Positions 1 to 8,137 of a stretch of 64,000 nt of DNA are shown here, piece after piece. The notes below the pieces were generated by a model that ran no database searches, had not been told where the DNA came from, and saw only the letters and a program-made list of their open reading frames with translations. Within the stretch, counting starts at the first letter, position 1; each line of letters opens with the position of its first letter. Source of the stretch: DASRYH01 sp035687245 (GTDB taxonomy: Bacteria; Actinomycetota; Coriobacteriia; Anaerosomatales; PHET01); the NCBI GenBank assembly GCA_035687245.1, contig DASRYH010000063.1:31128-95127 (forward strand), given 5' to 3'. Made by a program: the position numbers and the translations under genes.

Positions 1-1226
1 TCGATGAGCTTGGTCATGACGCCGCCCAGCGTCTCAACACCCAGCGAAAGCGGCGTGACGTCGAGGAGCAGGATGCCTTCCTGACCGAAGTCACCTGCGA
101 GCACTCCACCCTGAATGGCGGCACCTACAGCAACGACCTCGTCCGGGTTCACGCCCATGTGCGGGTCCTTGCCGGTGATCTTCTTGACGGCTTCCTGGAC
201 GGCGGGCATGCGGGTCGAGCCGCCGACGAGGATGACCTCGCCGAGCTCGGAGGCCTTGATACCGGCGTCCTTGATGGCCTGCTCGACCGGCTTCTTGGTG
301 CGGTCCAGCAGATCGCTTGTGATCTTCTCGAACTCGGCACGCGTGAGCTGCACGTCGAGGTGCTTGGGACCCGAGGCGTCAGCGGTGATGAACGGCAGGT
401 TGATCTGCGTGGTCTGCGCGGTGGAGAGCTCCATCTTGGCCTTTTCGGCAGCCTCCTTGAGGCGCTGCAGGGCCATCTTGTCCACGCGCAGGTCGATGCC
501 GTTGTCGGACTTGAACCTGTCGGCGAGCCAGTCGATGACACGCTGGTCCCAGTCGTCGCCACCCAGATGGTTGTCGCCCGAGGTCGAGAGGACCTCAACG
601 ACGTTGTCGCCCAGCTCGAGGACGGAGACGTCGAAGGTACCGCCGCCGAGGTCGAAGACGAGGACGGTGTGCTCCTTGTCGCCCTTGTCGAGACCATAGG
701 CGAGTGCGGCTGCTGTCGGCTCGTTGATGATGCGCAGGACCTCGAGGCCAGCGATCTTGCCGGCGTCCTTGGTGGCCTGGCGCTGCATGTCGTTGAAGTA
801 CGCGGGTACTGTGATGACCGCCTGCGTGACGGTCTCGCCGAGGTACTTCTCAGCGTCGGCCTTAAGCTTCTGCAGGACCATCGCCGAAATCTCCTCAGGC
901 GTGTAGTCCTTGCCCTCGATCTCGACCGACGAACGACCGTCCTTGCCCTTCACGACGGTGTAGGCGATCGTCTTGCGCTCGCTAACGGTCTCCTCGAACT
1001 TGCGACCGATGAAGCGCTTGATCGACTTGATGGTGTTCTCGGGGTTGGTGACGGCCTGGTTCTTGGCCGGCTTGCCCACGACACGCTCGCCGTCCTTGCG
1101 AAACGCAACGACCGACGGCGTGGTGCGGTCACCTTCGGCGTTGATGATGATCGACGGCTCTCCGCCTTCCATCACCGCTACTGCCGAGTTGGTGGTCCCC
1201 AGATCGATTCCGATGACCTTTGCCAT
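1..1226 (-). CDS. dnaK: Chaperone DnaK (Hsp70), C-terminal part outside window
   Basis: ATP-dependent cytosolic Hsp70 chaperone that works with DnaJ and GrpE. About 408 N-terminal residues are visible: the whole nucleotide-binding domain and the start of the substrate-binding domain. Diagnostic segments are IGIDLGTTNSAVAV at the start, the phosphate-binding FDLGGGTFDVSVLELG, the adenosine-loop ILVGGSTRMPAVQ, and LLLDVTPLSLGVETLGG opening the peptide-binding region. The reading frame runs off base 1, so it is cut by the window edge and not broken. The ATG at 1226 follows a GAAGGAG ribosome binding site. A sigma-A-like promoter lies about 100 bases upstream. The family identity is certain. Confidence 0.98.
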   Translation of the reverse strand, partial: MAKVIGIDLGTTNSAVAVMEGGEPSIIINAEGDRTTPSVVAFRKDGERVVGKPAKNQAVTNPENTIKSIKRFIGRKFEETVSERKTIAYTVVKGKDGRSSVEIEGKDYTPEEISAMVLQKLKADAEKYLGETVTQAVITVPAYFNDMQRQATKDAGKIAGLEVLRIINEPTAAALAYGLDKGDKEHTVLVFDLGGGTFDVSVLELGDNVVEVLSTSGDNHLGGDDWDQRVIDWLADRFKSDNGIDLRVDKMALQRLKEAAEKAKMELSTAQTTQINLPFITADASGPKHLDVQLTRAEFEKITSDLLDRTKKPVEQAIKDAGIKASELGEVILVGGSTRMPAVQEAVKKITGKDPHMGVNPDEVVAVGAAIQGGVLAGDFGQEGILLLDVTPLSLGVETLGGVMTKLI

Positions 1227-1275
1227 GTAGCTCGCTCCTTCGTTCAATACAGGCGCGAAACGCGCGCTGTGTGAC

Positions 1276-1288
1276 TCACTCGTAGTGA
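1276..1288. promoter_or_regulatory. Small inverted repeat in the dnaK leader
   Basis: TCACT-cgt-AGTGA forms a 5-bp inverted repeat between the predicted dnaK transcription start and the gene. It overlaps a GTGACTC direct repeat (1271-1277 and 1285-1291). It does not match the CIRCE (HrcA) or HAIR (HspR) consensus as I know them. It may be an operator for a heat-shock repressor or chance. Confidence 0.3.
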
Positions 1289-1322
1289 CTCTACCCCTAC
1301 TTGCCGGACTTGCGGCGAATGA

Positions 1323-1351
1323 ATCATACAATCTGACAATGGCATTATCAA
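1323..1351 (-). promoter_or_regulatory. Predicted dnaK promoter
   Basis: On the minus strand TTGATA (1351-1346) and TATGAT (1328-1323) are separated by exactly 17 bases, close to the housekeeping sigma consensus. The predicted start near 1316 gives a leader of about 90 bases. The rest of the 347-base gap between dnaK and the ferredoxin gene holds the divergent ferredoxin promoter and nothing else I recognise. Confidence 0.65.
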
Positions 1352-1489
1352 GTTTCGTGTCAACGACACTGTAGGTCATACCCAATCGGGCGTCCGGCGG
1401 TGCAGGCGATTCGGCGAACGCATGGCAGTTAGTGGATATATGCCGAACGGTATGGCGGCCCGCTTCGTCGGATGGGTTTGAATTCGGGC

Positions 1490-1518
1490 TTTACAGGGGC
1501 CAACGCGCTTTGTAAGGT
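1490..1518 (+). promoter_or_regulatory. Predicted ferredoxin promoter
   Basis: TTTACA (1490-1495) and TAAGGT (1513-1518) have a 17-base spacer. The predicted transcript starts near 1525, leaving a leader of about 50 bases that carries the AGAAGGAGAG ribosome binding site. Confidence 0.6.
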
Positions 1519-1573
1519 ACCCACGAAAACTACGGCTACGTGCCGTGTTGGCTCCACCACAGAAGGAGAGACT

Positions 1574-1762
1574 ATGCCCCGCCCCATCATCAACGAGGAC
1601 GACTGCTCGGCCTGCGGCATCTGCGTGGATGCCTGCCCCAATGGCGTTCTCGAGATCGTCGGCGACGCGGCTGAGCCTGTGCGCGACGAGGACTGCGACG
1701 GCTGCGCCACGTGCATGGAAGAGTGCCCCATGGGCGCGATTACCGAGATCGAAGAGGACTAA
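1574..1762 (+). CDS. 2[4Fe-4S] ferredoxin, 62 aa
   Basis: Small soluble electron carrier of the clostridial/bacterial 2[4Fe-4S] type. The two cluster-binding motifs are CSACGICVDACP and CDGCATCMEECP, eight cysteines in the classic CxxCxxCxxxCP spacing twice. The ATG at 1574 is chosen because it follows AGAAGGAG at normal spacing; an in-frame upstream extension to 1472 would put the start before the predicted promoter. Length is typical for the family. The gene stands alone between its own promoter and a terminator. It is a plausible electron partner for the pyruvate:ferredoxin oxidoreductase encoded at 38.6-41.7 kb, but that pairing is inference. Confidence 0.95.
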   Translation: MPRPIINEDDCSACGICVDACPNGVLEIVGDAAEPVRDEDCDGCATCMEECPMGAITEIEED

Positions 1763-1831
1763 CTCCGATCACTACTCCACGGTAGCCGGCCCGCCAGGGT
1801 CCGCCGTGGCACCGCTCTCACACGAGTTGCC

Positions 1832-1870
1832 GAAAGCCGGCCTGCGAATCGCGGGTCGGCTTTCTCGTTT
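1832..1870 (+). terminator. Rho-independent terminator after ferredoxin gene
   Basis: GAAAGCCG (1832-1839) pairs with CGGCTTTC (1857-1864), followed by a T-rich stretch. It lies 70 bases past the ferredoxin stop. Confidence 0.7.
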
Positions 1871-1915
1871 CCGCGTGCGACCTGATGCGACGCATGCCGC
1901 TCAGAGCTCAAGGTG

Positions 1916-2470
1916 CTAGAAGACCGGACCCGGCGGCGTGGCGGCTCTCAACTGCTGCCAGACGCGCTTCTTGGCGCCCTCATCCTCGAGCGACGCCTCG
2001 AAACCGTCGATCGCCACGATTCGCCTGCCGCACGCGACCACGGCCGTGCCGAACGGCGGCACCGGGATACCGAACGCGGCCGCTACATCTTCGGCAGCTT
2101 GAGCATCGAGCGCGATCACCAGCGGGGCGTCAACCGCCTCGAGCTGTCCTCGGAGCCGCGCCGCGCGCGCGTCCGCATCCACCGACGAGTCGGGGCGTGA
2201 CAGCGTGCGGAAGGCGGCCTCCGGGTTGTGACCGAGTGCGGCCAGAGCCTTCGCGAGCGCCTCGCCGTCGGCGCCGGAGAGCGCGCGTCCGCCCGACGCC
2301 TCGGCCGGTCCGGCAAGCCCCTTCACCAGCGCGACCTCAGCGATGAGCGCGCCCGAGGATGCCACGGTGTCGGAGCCGGGCGCGAGCCTGTCGGCAGCCG
2401 CCACTTCGGCAGATGCCTTGGCCGCGTACAGGGCGTCGAGCTTCTCGGGACTCTCGTCGGCGCGAGCCAT
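1916..2470 (-). CDS. Uracil-DNA glycosylase superfamily-like protein, probably inactive, 184 aa
   Basis: No close family is recognised with certainty. The central segment has the layout of family 4 uracil-DNA glycosylases: a GLAGP turn where active enzymes have GEAPG, then GGRALSG where they have GRPFVG, then a helix ending in LAALG, and later LEAVDAPLVIALDAQAA, which resembles the strand and helix before the C-terminal motif. The acidic catalytic residue of motif 1, the His of motif 2 and the four iron-sulphur cysteines are absent, so enzyme activity is doubtful. The ATG at 2470 is 4 bases after the epimerase stop, so the two genes are probably cotranslated. The role is unknown. Confidence 0.5.
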   Translation of the reverse strand: MARADESPEKLDALYAAKASAEVAAADRLAPGSDTVASSGALIAEVALVKGLAGPAEASGGRALSGADGEALAKALAALGHNPEAAFRTLSRPDSSVDADARAARLRGQLEAVDAPLVIALDAQAAEDVAAAFGIPVPPFGTAVVACGRRIVAIDGFEASLEDEGAKKRVWQQLRAATPPGPVF

Positions 2471-2474
2471 CGCG

Positions 2475-3407
2475 CTAGCCCTGATGGGAGAACCAGCGCC
2501 ACGTGAGCGCGACGCCGGTATCGAGATCGACTCCAGCCTTCCAGCCGAAAGCGCCTTCGGCGAGCTGTGGTGAGAGCACGCTGTGCACGATGTCGCCCTG
2601 GCGAATCTCGAGCGTCTCGACCGGGCCAAAGTAGTGTGCGGCTTGTCGCACGGCGCCGACGAGCTCGTTGACCGACGAGCGGTGGCCGGTGGAGATGTTG
2701 TACGCAGGGCCCTGGGCTGCAAGCGAGCCCTCGGAGACCAGCGCAGCCATGATCGCGGCAACGACGTCGCCCACGTAGATGAAGTCGCGTGTCTGACTAC
2801 CGTCGCCGAAGATGCCGGGCGCTTCACCCGCACGGACGCGACCAAGGAAGATGGCGACGACTCCGCCCTCCCCTTCGGCGTCTTGGCGTGGGCCGTAGAC
2901 GTTGCTGAAGCGGAAGCTCGCGTAGTCGACACCCGCATCCGCGAGCTCGGCCGCGAGCAGCCCCTCGGCCTCGAGCTTGGAGTTGCCGTATGGGTTGATG
3001 GGCGCGGTGCGCGACGTCTCGAGCAGCGGGAGTTCGGCCGGCTCGCCGTAGACCGCCGCCGAGGACGCCGAAATGACGCGCTTGGCGCCTGCGTCGCGCG
3101 CCGCAGCGGCGATTCGGCGGGTGCCTTCGGCGTTCACCTGGCGGTCGAAGTCGGGCTCGCGAACGGACACGCTCACGCTGGCCTGCGCTGCGAGGTGGAC
3201 GACCGCGTCAGGCGCGAACTCGGCGATGAAGCCTGGGGTCGCGTCGTCGAGGATGTCGAGCTTGCGGAATGCCGTGCGGGGGTCGATGTTGGCCGGCGAT
3301 CCGGACGAGAGGTTGTCGATGACCGCGACCTCATGGCCCCCCGTGAGGAGTGCTTGTACAAGGTTCGAGCCGATGAAACCGGCGCCGCCGGTGACGAGTA
3401 TGCGCAT
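2475..3407 (-). CDS. galE: NAD-dependent epimerase, UDP-glucose 4-epimerase type
   Basis: Extended short-chain dehydrogenase of 310 aa that interconverts the C4 configuration of a nucleotide sugar, most likely UDP-glucose/UDP-galactose. The N-terminal TGGAGFIGSNLV holds the NAD-binding GxxGxxG at residues 7-13, and DNLSSG follows the second strand. The catalytic Ser region (ISASSAAVYGEP) and the YGNSK motif (YxxxK) are present. The fold-typical FRFSNVYGPRQ and RDFIYVGDV support GalE rather than a dehydratase. Substrate is not proven. It starts 5 bases from the end of lon and is followed after 4 bases by the glycosylase-like gene, suggesting a lon-galE-hypothetical transcript. Confidence 0.85.
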   Translation of the reverse strand: MRILVTGGAGFIGSNLVQALLTGGHEVAVIDNLSSGSPANIDPRTAFRKLDILDDATPGFIAEFAPDAVVHLAAQASVSVSVREPDFDRQVNAEGTRRIAAAARDAGAKRVISASSAAVYGEPAELPLLETSRTAPINPYGNSKLEAEGLLAAELADAGVDYASFRFSNVYGPRQDAEGEGGVVAIFLGRVRAGEAPGIFGDGSQTRDFIYVGDVVAAIMAALVSEGSLAAQGPAYNISTGHRSSVNELVGAVRQAAHYFGPVETLEIRQGDIVHSVLSPQLAEGAFGWKAGVDLDTGVALTWRWFSHQG

Positions 3408-3412
3408 CAGGG

Positions 3413-5788
3413 CTACTTCGCTTTCGGCGAGCGCCGCGTCTTGAGCTTGGGGCCGCAGCCGTTCACGAGTGCGTGGTCGAGCACTTGGTCCATGCTATCG
3501 ACCGGAATGATCGCCATATCGTCACGCACGTGCGGCGGCAGCAGCTCGAGGTCGCGCACGTTCTCGCGCGGAACCAGCGCGGTGGTGATGCCTGCACGGT
3601 GCGCGGCAAGCAGCTTCTCCTTGAGACCGCCGATGGGCAGGACGCGCCCGCGCAGCGTGATCTCACCGGTCATCGCCAGGTCGCGGCGCACGGGGCAGCC
3701 CATGAGCACGGATGCGAGCGCGGTGGCCATCGTGATACCTGCGCTCGGACCGTCCTTGGGGATGGCTGCGGCAGGTACGTGAATGTGCAGGTCGTTCTTG
3801 TCGGCGAAGTCCGTCGGAATACCGAGCTGCTCGGCTCGCGTGCGGATGTAGGAGATCGCTGCGGTCGCCGACTCGCGCATGACGTCGCCAAGCTGACCGG
3901 TGAGGATGACCTGCCCCTTGCCCGGCATGATCGTGGCCTCGATGAAGATGACGTCGCCGCCCACTTCAGTCCAGACGAGACCCGTTGCGACACCGATCTC
4001 GTCCTTCTCTTCGGCGAGGCCGAAGCTGAACTTGGCGGGGCCGAGGTAGTTGTGGAGAGTGCGCGCTGTGACCGCGGTCTTGCGAGTCTTGCCCTCGACC
4101 ACCTTGCGCGCCACCTGACGGCAGACAGCGGCGATGGTGCGCTCGAGGTTGCGGACGCCGGCCTCGCGCGTGTGGCGGCGAATCATCTCGCGGATGGCGT
4201 CTTCGGCGAACTCCAGCTTGGCAGGCGACAGCCCGTGCTCGGCGAGCTGCTTCGGAATCAGGTACTGGAAGGCGATGTGCGTCTTCTCGTCTTCGGTGTA
4301 GCCCGGGAAGTGGATGACCTCCATGCGATCTCGCAGCGGTGCCGGGATCGGGTCGAGCAGGTTCGCCGTCGTGATGAACATGACGTCGGAGAGGTCGAAG
4401 GGGGCCTCGAGGTAGTGGTCTTGGAAGGCGAAGTTCTGCTCGGGATCGAGCACCTCGAGCAACGCGGATGTGGGGTCGCCCCGGAAGTCCATTCCGACCT
4501 TGTCGATCTCGTCCATCATGAAGACGGGGTTGCGCGTGCCCACGGTGTTGATCGACTGGATGATGCGGCCCGGCAGCGCGCCTACATACGTGCGGCGGTG
4601 GCCGCGGATCTCAGCCTCGTCGCGTACGCCACCCAGCGACATGCGGATGAACTCGCGGTTGAGCGAGCGAGCGATCGAGCGTCCGATCGAGGTCTTGCCG
4701 ACACCCGGAGGGCCGACGAAGCACAGGATCGGTCCGCGCATGCGGTCGGTGAGCTTGTGAACGGCCAGGTACTCGAGGATGCGCTCTTTGACCTTCTCGA
4801 GACCGTAGTGGTCGTGGTCGAGGATCTCTTGAGCGGCGACGAGGTCGAGCTTCTCGACCGACTCCTTGCCCCAAGGCAGGCCTACAAGCCAGTCCAGGTA
4901 GGTGCGAATGACGCTCGTCTCAGCGCTTGCCGGCGGCATCTTCTCAAGGCGGGAGAGCTCCTTGAGCGCCTTCTCCTCGACGACTTCGGACATGCCCGAC
5001 TCGCGGATCTTCTCCGTGTACTCGTCGATCTCGGCCTGGATCTCGTCGTACTGACCGAGCTCCTGCTGGATCGCCTTGAGCTGCTCGCGCAGGAAGTACT
5101 CCCGCTGCGACTTCGTCATCTGCTCTTTGACGCGGCTCTGGATCTTGCTGCCCAGCTCAAGGATCTCGAGCTCTTTGCGCAGGAAGAGAGCGGCCTTCTC
5201 GAGGCGCGACACGGGGTCGAGTGCCTCGAGGATCTCTTGCTTCTCTTCGGCTTTGAGGTTGAGGTGGAAGACGATGAAGTCACCGAGTCGTCCCGGTTCT
5301 TCGATCGCCGAAGCGGCCACGAGCACCTCTTGCGGAATCGGCTTGCCAAGCTCGGCGGCGCGCTCGAAGTCGGCGAGCAGCGCACGCATGAGAGCCTGCG
5401 ACTCCATCGTCGACTCGGTGGCTTCCTCGATGATCTCGACGCGCACGAGGAAGTAGGGCTCCTCCTGGAGGAACTCGATGATGCGGAAGCGCTGCTGGCC
5501 CTCGACGAGCGCCTTGGCGGTGCCGTCGGGCAGCTTCAGCTCCTGCATGATCGTCGCCGCACATCCGATCTCGAAGACGTCTTCGGGACCAGGCTCTTGG
5601 GTTTCGGCGACCTTCTGGGTGGCGAGCGCGACGAGATGCTCCTCGCGCATAGCGGCCTCAAGCGCCTTGATCGAGCGCTCCCTGCCCACGAACAGTGGCA
5701 CAACCAAGTTCGGGAACAGGATGAGGTCGCGTAGCGGTATCAGCGGCAGTATCTGCGTCTTTGCAGCTTGTTTTCGGGGTTGTGACAC
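3413..5788 (-). CDS. lon: ATP-dependent protease Lon, 791 aa
   Basis: Cytosolic AAA+ serine protease that degrades misfolded and regulatory proteins. Order: N-terminal substrate-recognition domain (about 10-210), coiled helical region (about 210-300), AAA+ module with Walker A GPPGVGKT at 359-366, and a C-terminal protease domain with the catalytic Ser in KDGPSAGITM (near 682) and the Lys in GGLKEKLLAAHR (near 725). Length is normal for bacterial LonA. The start is GTG at 5788, preceded by AAAGGA. No HspR- or CIRCE-type site was found upstream. It is the first gene of a short minus-strand group with galE. Confidence 0.97.
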   Translation of the reverse strand: MSQPRKQAAKTQILPLIPLRDLILFPNLVVPLFVGRERSIKALEAAMREEHLVALATQKVAETQEPGPEDVFEIGCAATIMQELKLPDGTAKALVEGQQRFRIIEFLQEEPYFLVRVEIIEEATESTMESQALMRALLADFERAAELGKPIPQEVLVAASAIEEPGRLGDFIVFHLNLKAEEKQEILEALDPVSRLEKAALFLRKELEILELGSKIQSRVKEQMTKSQREYFLREQLKAIQQELGQYDEIQAEIDEYTEKIRESGMSEVVEEKALKELSRLEKMPPASAETSVIRTYLDWLVGLPWGKESVEKLDLVAAQEILDHDHYGLEKVKERILEYLAVHKLTDRMRGPILCFVGPPGVGKTSIGRSIARSLNREFIRMSLGGVRDEAEIRGHRRTYVGALPGRIIQSINTVGTRNPVFMMDEIDKVGMDFRGDPTSALLEVLDPEQNFAFQDHYLEAPFDLSDVMFITTANLLDPIPAPLRDRMEVIHFPGYTEDEKTHIAFQYLIPKQLAEHGLSPAKLEFAEDAIREMIRRHTREAGVRNLERTIAAVCRQVARKVVEGKTRKTAVTARTLHNYLGPAKFSFGLAEEKDEIGVATGLVWTEVGGDVIFIEATIMPGKGQVILTGQLGDVMRESATAAISYIRTRAEQLGIPTDFADKNDLHIHVPAAAIPKDGPSAGITMATALASVLMGCPVRRDLAMTGEITLRGRVLPIGGLKEKLLAAHRAGITTALVPRENVRDLELLPPHVRDDMAIIPVDSMDQVLDHALVNGCGPKLKTRRSPKAK

Positions 5789-5907
5789 CTAGCAAGTCCT
5801 TTCTCAGGTCGTGCGATAATCCCTCTTGCCCTTACCCCATTCATGTTACACATGCCGTTTCCTGCGCCGTTCGCCCAACTTACGAACGGTGCGACCGAAA
5901 GCCGCAG

Positions 5908-7998
5908 ATGACCTCTCGTCGCATAAGAAGCCTCATCTTCGCCGGTCTGGCTGCGGCAGTCGCTGCAGGTCTTGCGGCGCCTTCGGCGTTCGCGAAGCCA
6001 GCAGACGTGCCTGCTTCTGCCGCATTGCGGTCACTCCCGGTGACAGGTGCTGCCGGACCCGCGGCCGTCGTCTTCGGCCCCGGACGGCTGTCGATTCCTT
6101 CCGGCTCGCCCTTCCGCTTCGAGTGCCAGGTGCAGTCGAAGAAGCCGCTCGCGGTGCTTCAGGCGCGACTCCGGCTCTCACGAGCCGACGGCGCTCTCGT
6201 CTACCAGAAGACGTTCGTGAAGCACTCCGTGGAGACCTCCGTCGTCGCATTCGAGTGGGAGCGAGCGACCAACGACATCGGGCTGGCCCCGGCGGTCTAC
6301 CCTGTCGAACTTGGAGTGGATGCCGAAGTGGCGGGCACCACGACCCATGCGTCGTTGCCCGCGGCCTTGCTCATCTACGATGCGAACCGCGCCCAGATGC
6401 CGATCACGCTCGTTGCGCGCATCAGTGCCCAGCCGCTCTCCGACCCGCAGGGCCGGTTCGTCTCGGACCCCGCGCGGTTCACGCGTGCACGCGACGACGC
6501 GCATCGCCTCGCCGACTGGGTGCTGGGCAACCCCGCCGCAAAGGTGACCGTGAGCTTGTCGCCCGTCATGGTGCGCGAGTGGCTCCATATCTCAGGCGGC
6601 TACCAGCTCATCGGTGCCGAGGGCACTGTCGACGTCCCCGCGACCGACCCTGTCGCTGCCGAATACGCCGCGACCCTCGACTCTCTTCGCCGGGCGATCC
6701 AGACCGGCAGGCTCGAGGTACTCTCCGCCGGCTACGGCGACCCAGATCTCTTCGAGCTCAAGGGCGCCGATCTTCTCGAGGACCTGAGCCGCCACTACGA
6801 GTTCGGCCGCACCGCGCTTATGGAGTCTTTGAGCGCGACTCCCACGGCGGGAACGGCACCGCCGCGTGGCGTCCCCGAGGCCGCGCTCATCAGCCTCGCG
6901 CGCGCCGACATCACCTACATCGTGGTGCCCGGATCGCAAGCCAAGCGCAACGGCGGGCAACCGAATGGCGGTCTCTACCGCGCGGCCGATTCGCCGTTGA
7001 CGGCACTGGTCGCGGACGGCGCGGTTTCACGGGCGGTCGCGCAGAGCGGGACCGTCGAGGCAGTGGACACGGCTTTTGTGCACTACCTCGCTACCCCTGG
7101 AGACCAGTCGGCACTGCCGGTGCTCGTCGATCTTCGGCCGGGCGCCGCCGATGTGAACCGCGTAATCGCGGCCGGCGACGCTTTCGCAACATTGCCGTGG
7201 GCCAAGCTCGTTACGGGAGCCGAGGCCGTGCAGAGCAAGCCGAAGGCACGCGTCACCTTCAAGGGTCGCAAACCCGACAAGGACGCGCCCGCGCAGTACT
7301 GGGACCGGGTCGCCGAAGGCCGCAAGCTCGCCGATGCGCTGGCCTCGCTGCTGCCCTCCGACGACGAGGCGGGGCCGCAGGTGGTTCGCCAGTCGCTCGT
7401 GGCTGCCGGCTCAGCGTGGGCGGGCCTCGAAGGCGACTGGGCGCCCGCTACTACCGGACTCGCCTACGCCGTGAGCGCGATCGATTCGGTGAACGAGGTC
7501 TTCGGCAAGCTGACACTGACCGCGAGCAAGATCACGCTGGCCGGCTCGAAAGGCACGCTCCCGGTCACGATCTCGAACAAGACCGACAAGAAACTGCGTG
7601 GCGTTCTGATGGTGGACCCCGGTAGCGGCGTCAAGCTGCAGGGCCCCGACCGCCGCGAGGTAGAACTCGATCCTGGTGACAACTTCGTCGAGATCCCAGT
7701 GGTGCTCGAGAACGCCTTCGCAGGCGACGTCGAAGTGCGCCTCCTCGCGGGCGACGCGCAGATCGCCGCATCGAGCGTGCGGGTACAAGGCTCCTACCTC
7801 GACCGCCTCGTCATAGGCGGCACGGCCCTGGTCCTGATTGCGGGACTTCTCATCTTCGTCATCCGTCGCGTGCGAGAAGTGGAGGCTGGCGAGGAGCTCA
7901 TCGACCCCGGCCAGCTGACGCTCGACATCGCTCACGACCCCGCCGAATCGAGCGCCGAATCTCGTTCCTCACAAGAAGAACACGCCGAAGACGACTAA
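5908..7998 (+). CDS. Exported, C-terminally membrane-anchored protein, 696 aa
   Basis: Function not recognised. The start at 5908 (MTSRRIRSLIFAGL) gives a clear signal peptide with likely cleavage after SAFA near residue 28. One transmembrane helix near the C terminus (LVLIAGLLIFVIRRV) is followed by an acidic cytoplasmic tail. The middle contains alternating barrel-like segments such as GRLEVLSAGYGDPDLF and ITYIVVPGSQAKRNGG, reminiscent of GH57/polysaccharide-deacetylase-like barrels and of the actinobacterial DUF6049 envelope proteins; beta-rich domains follow before the anchor. No strong ribosome binding site precedes the ATG, so the start is less sure than the frame. It stands divergent from lon. 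Confidence 0.7.
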   Translation: MTSRRIRSLIFAGLAAAVAAGLAAPSAFAKPADVPASAALRSLPVTGAAGPAAVVFGPGRLSIPSGSPFRFECQVQSKKPLAVLQARLRLSRADGALVYQKTFVKHSVETSVVAFEWERATNDIGLAPAVYPVELGVDAEVAGTTTHASLPAALLIYDANRAQMPITLVARISAQPLSDPQGRFVSDPARFTRARDDAHRLADWVLGNPAAKVTVSLSPVMVREWLHISGGYQLIGAEGTVDVPATDPVAAEYAATLDSLRRAIQTGRLEVLSAGYGDPDLFELKGADLLEDLSRHYEFGRTALMESLSATPTAGTAPPRGVPEAALISLARADITYIVVPGSQAKRNGGQPNGGLYRAADSPLTALVADGAVSRAVAQSGTVEAVDTAFVHYLATPGDQSALPVLVDLRPGAADVNRVIAAGDAFATLPWAKLVTGAEAVQSKPKARVTFKGRKPDKDAPAQYWDRVAEGRKLADALASLLPSDDEAGPQVVRQSLVAAGSAWAGLEGDWAPATTGLAYAVSAIDSVNEVFGKLTLTASKITLAGSKGTLPVTISNKTDKKLRGVLMVDPGSGVKLQGPDRREVELDPGDNFVEIPVVLENAFAGDVEVRLLAGDAQIAASSVRVQGSYLDRLVIGGTALVLIAGLLIFVIRRVREVEAGEELIDPGQLTLDIAHDPAESSAESRSSQEEHAEDD

Positions 7999-8071
7999 CC
8001 CTTCGCACACGTGCTGGTACCATTCACTCCCGCGCGCGAAACGCCTATTGTCTTGCGTGGGGGAATACCGT

Positions 8072-8108
8072 GGGACCTAGTCCCGGTGTCGAGGGGCCCG
8101 TCGCGGGC
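8072..8108 (+). other. Two small hairpins in the leader of the PIN-TPR operon
   Basis: GGGAC-cta-GTCCC (8072-8084) and GCCCG-tcg-CGGGC (8096-8108) are consecutive perfect inverted repeats 30-66 bases before the start codon. No T-run follows either, so they are not clear terminators. They may structure the mRNA leader. Function unknown. Confidence 0.35.
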
Positions 8109-8137
8109 GCACACGCACCAAGAGCAGGAAGGTCGTC

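Noticed and set aside
1227..1350. CIRCE or HAIR heat-shock operator before dnaK
   Set aside because: The TCACT/AGTGA repeat does not match either consensus; kept only as an unassigned inverted repeat.
3473..5734. Long open frame (753 codons) antisense to lon
   Set aside because: Arises from codon bias of the lon frame in high-G+C DNA; composition is unlike a real protein and no ribosome binding site or family motif is present.
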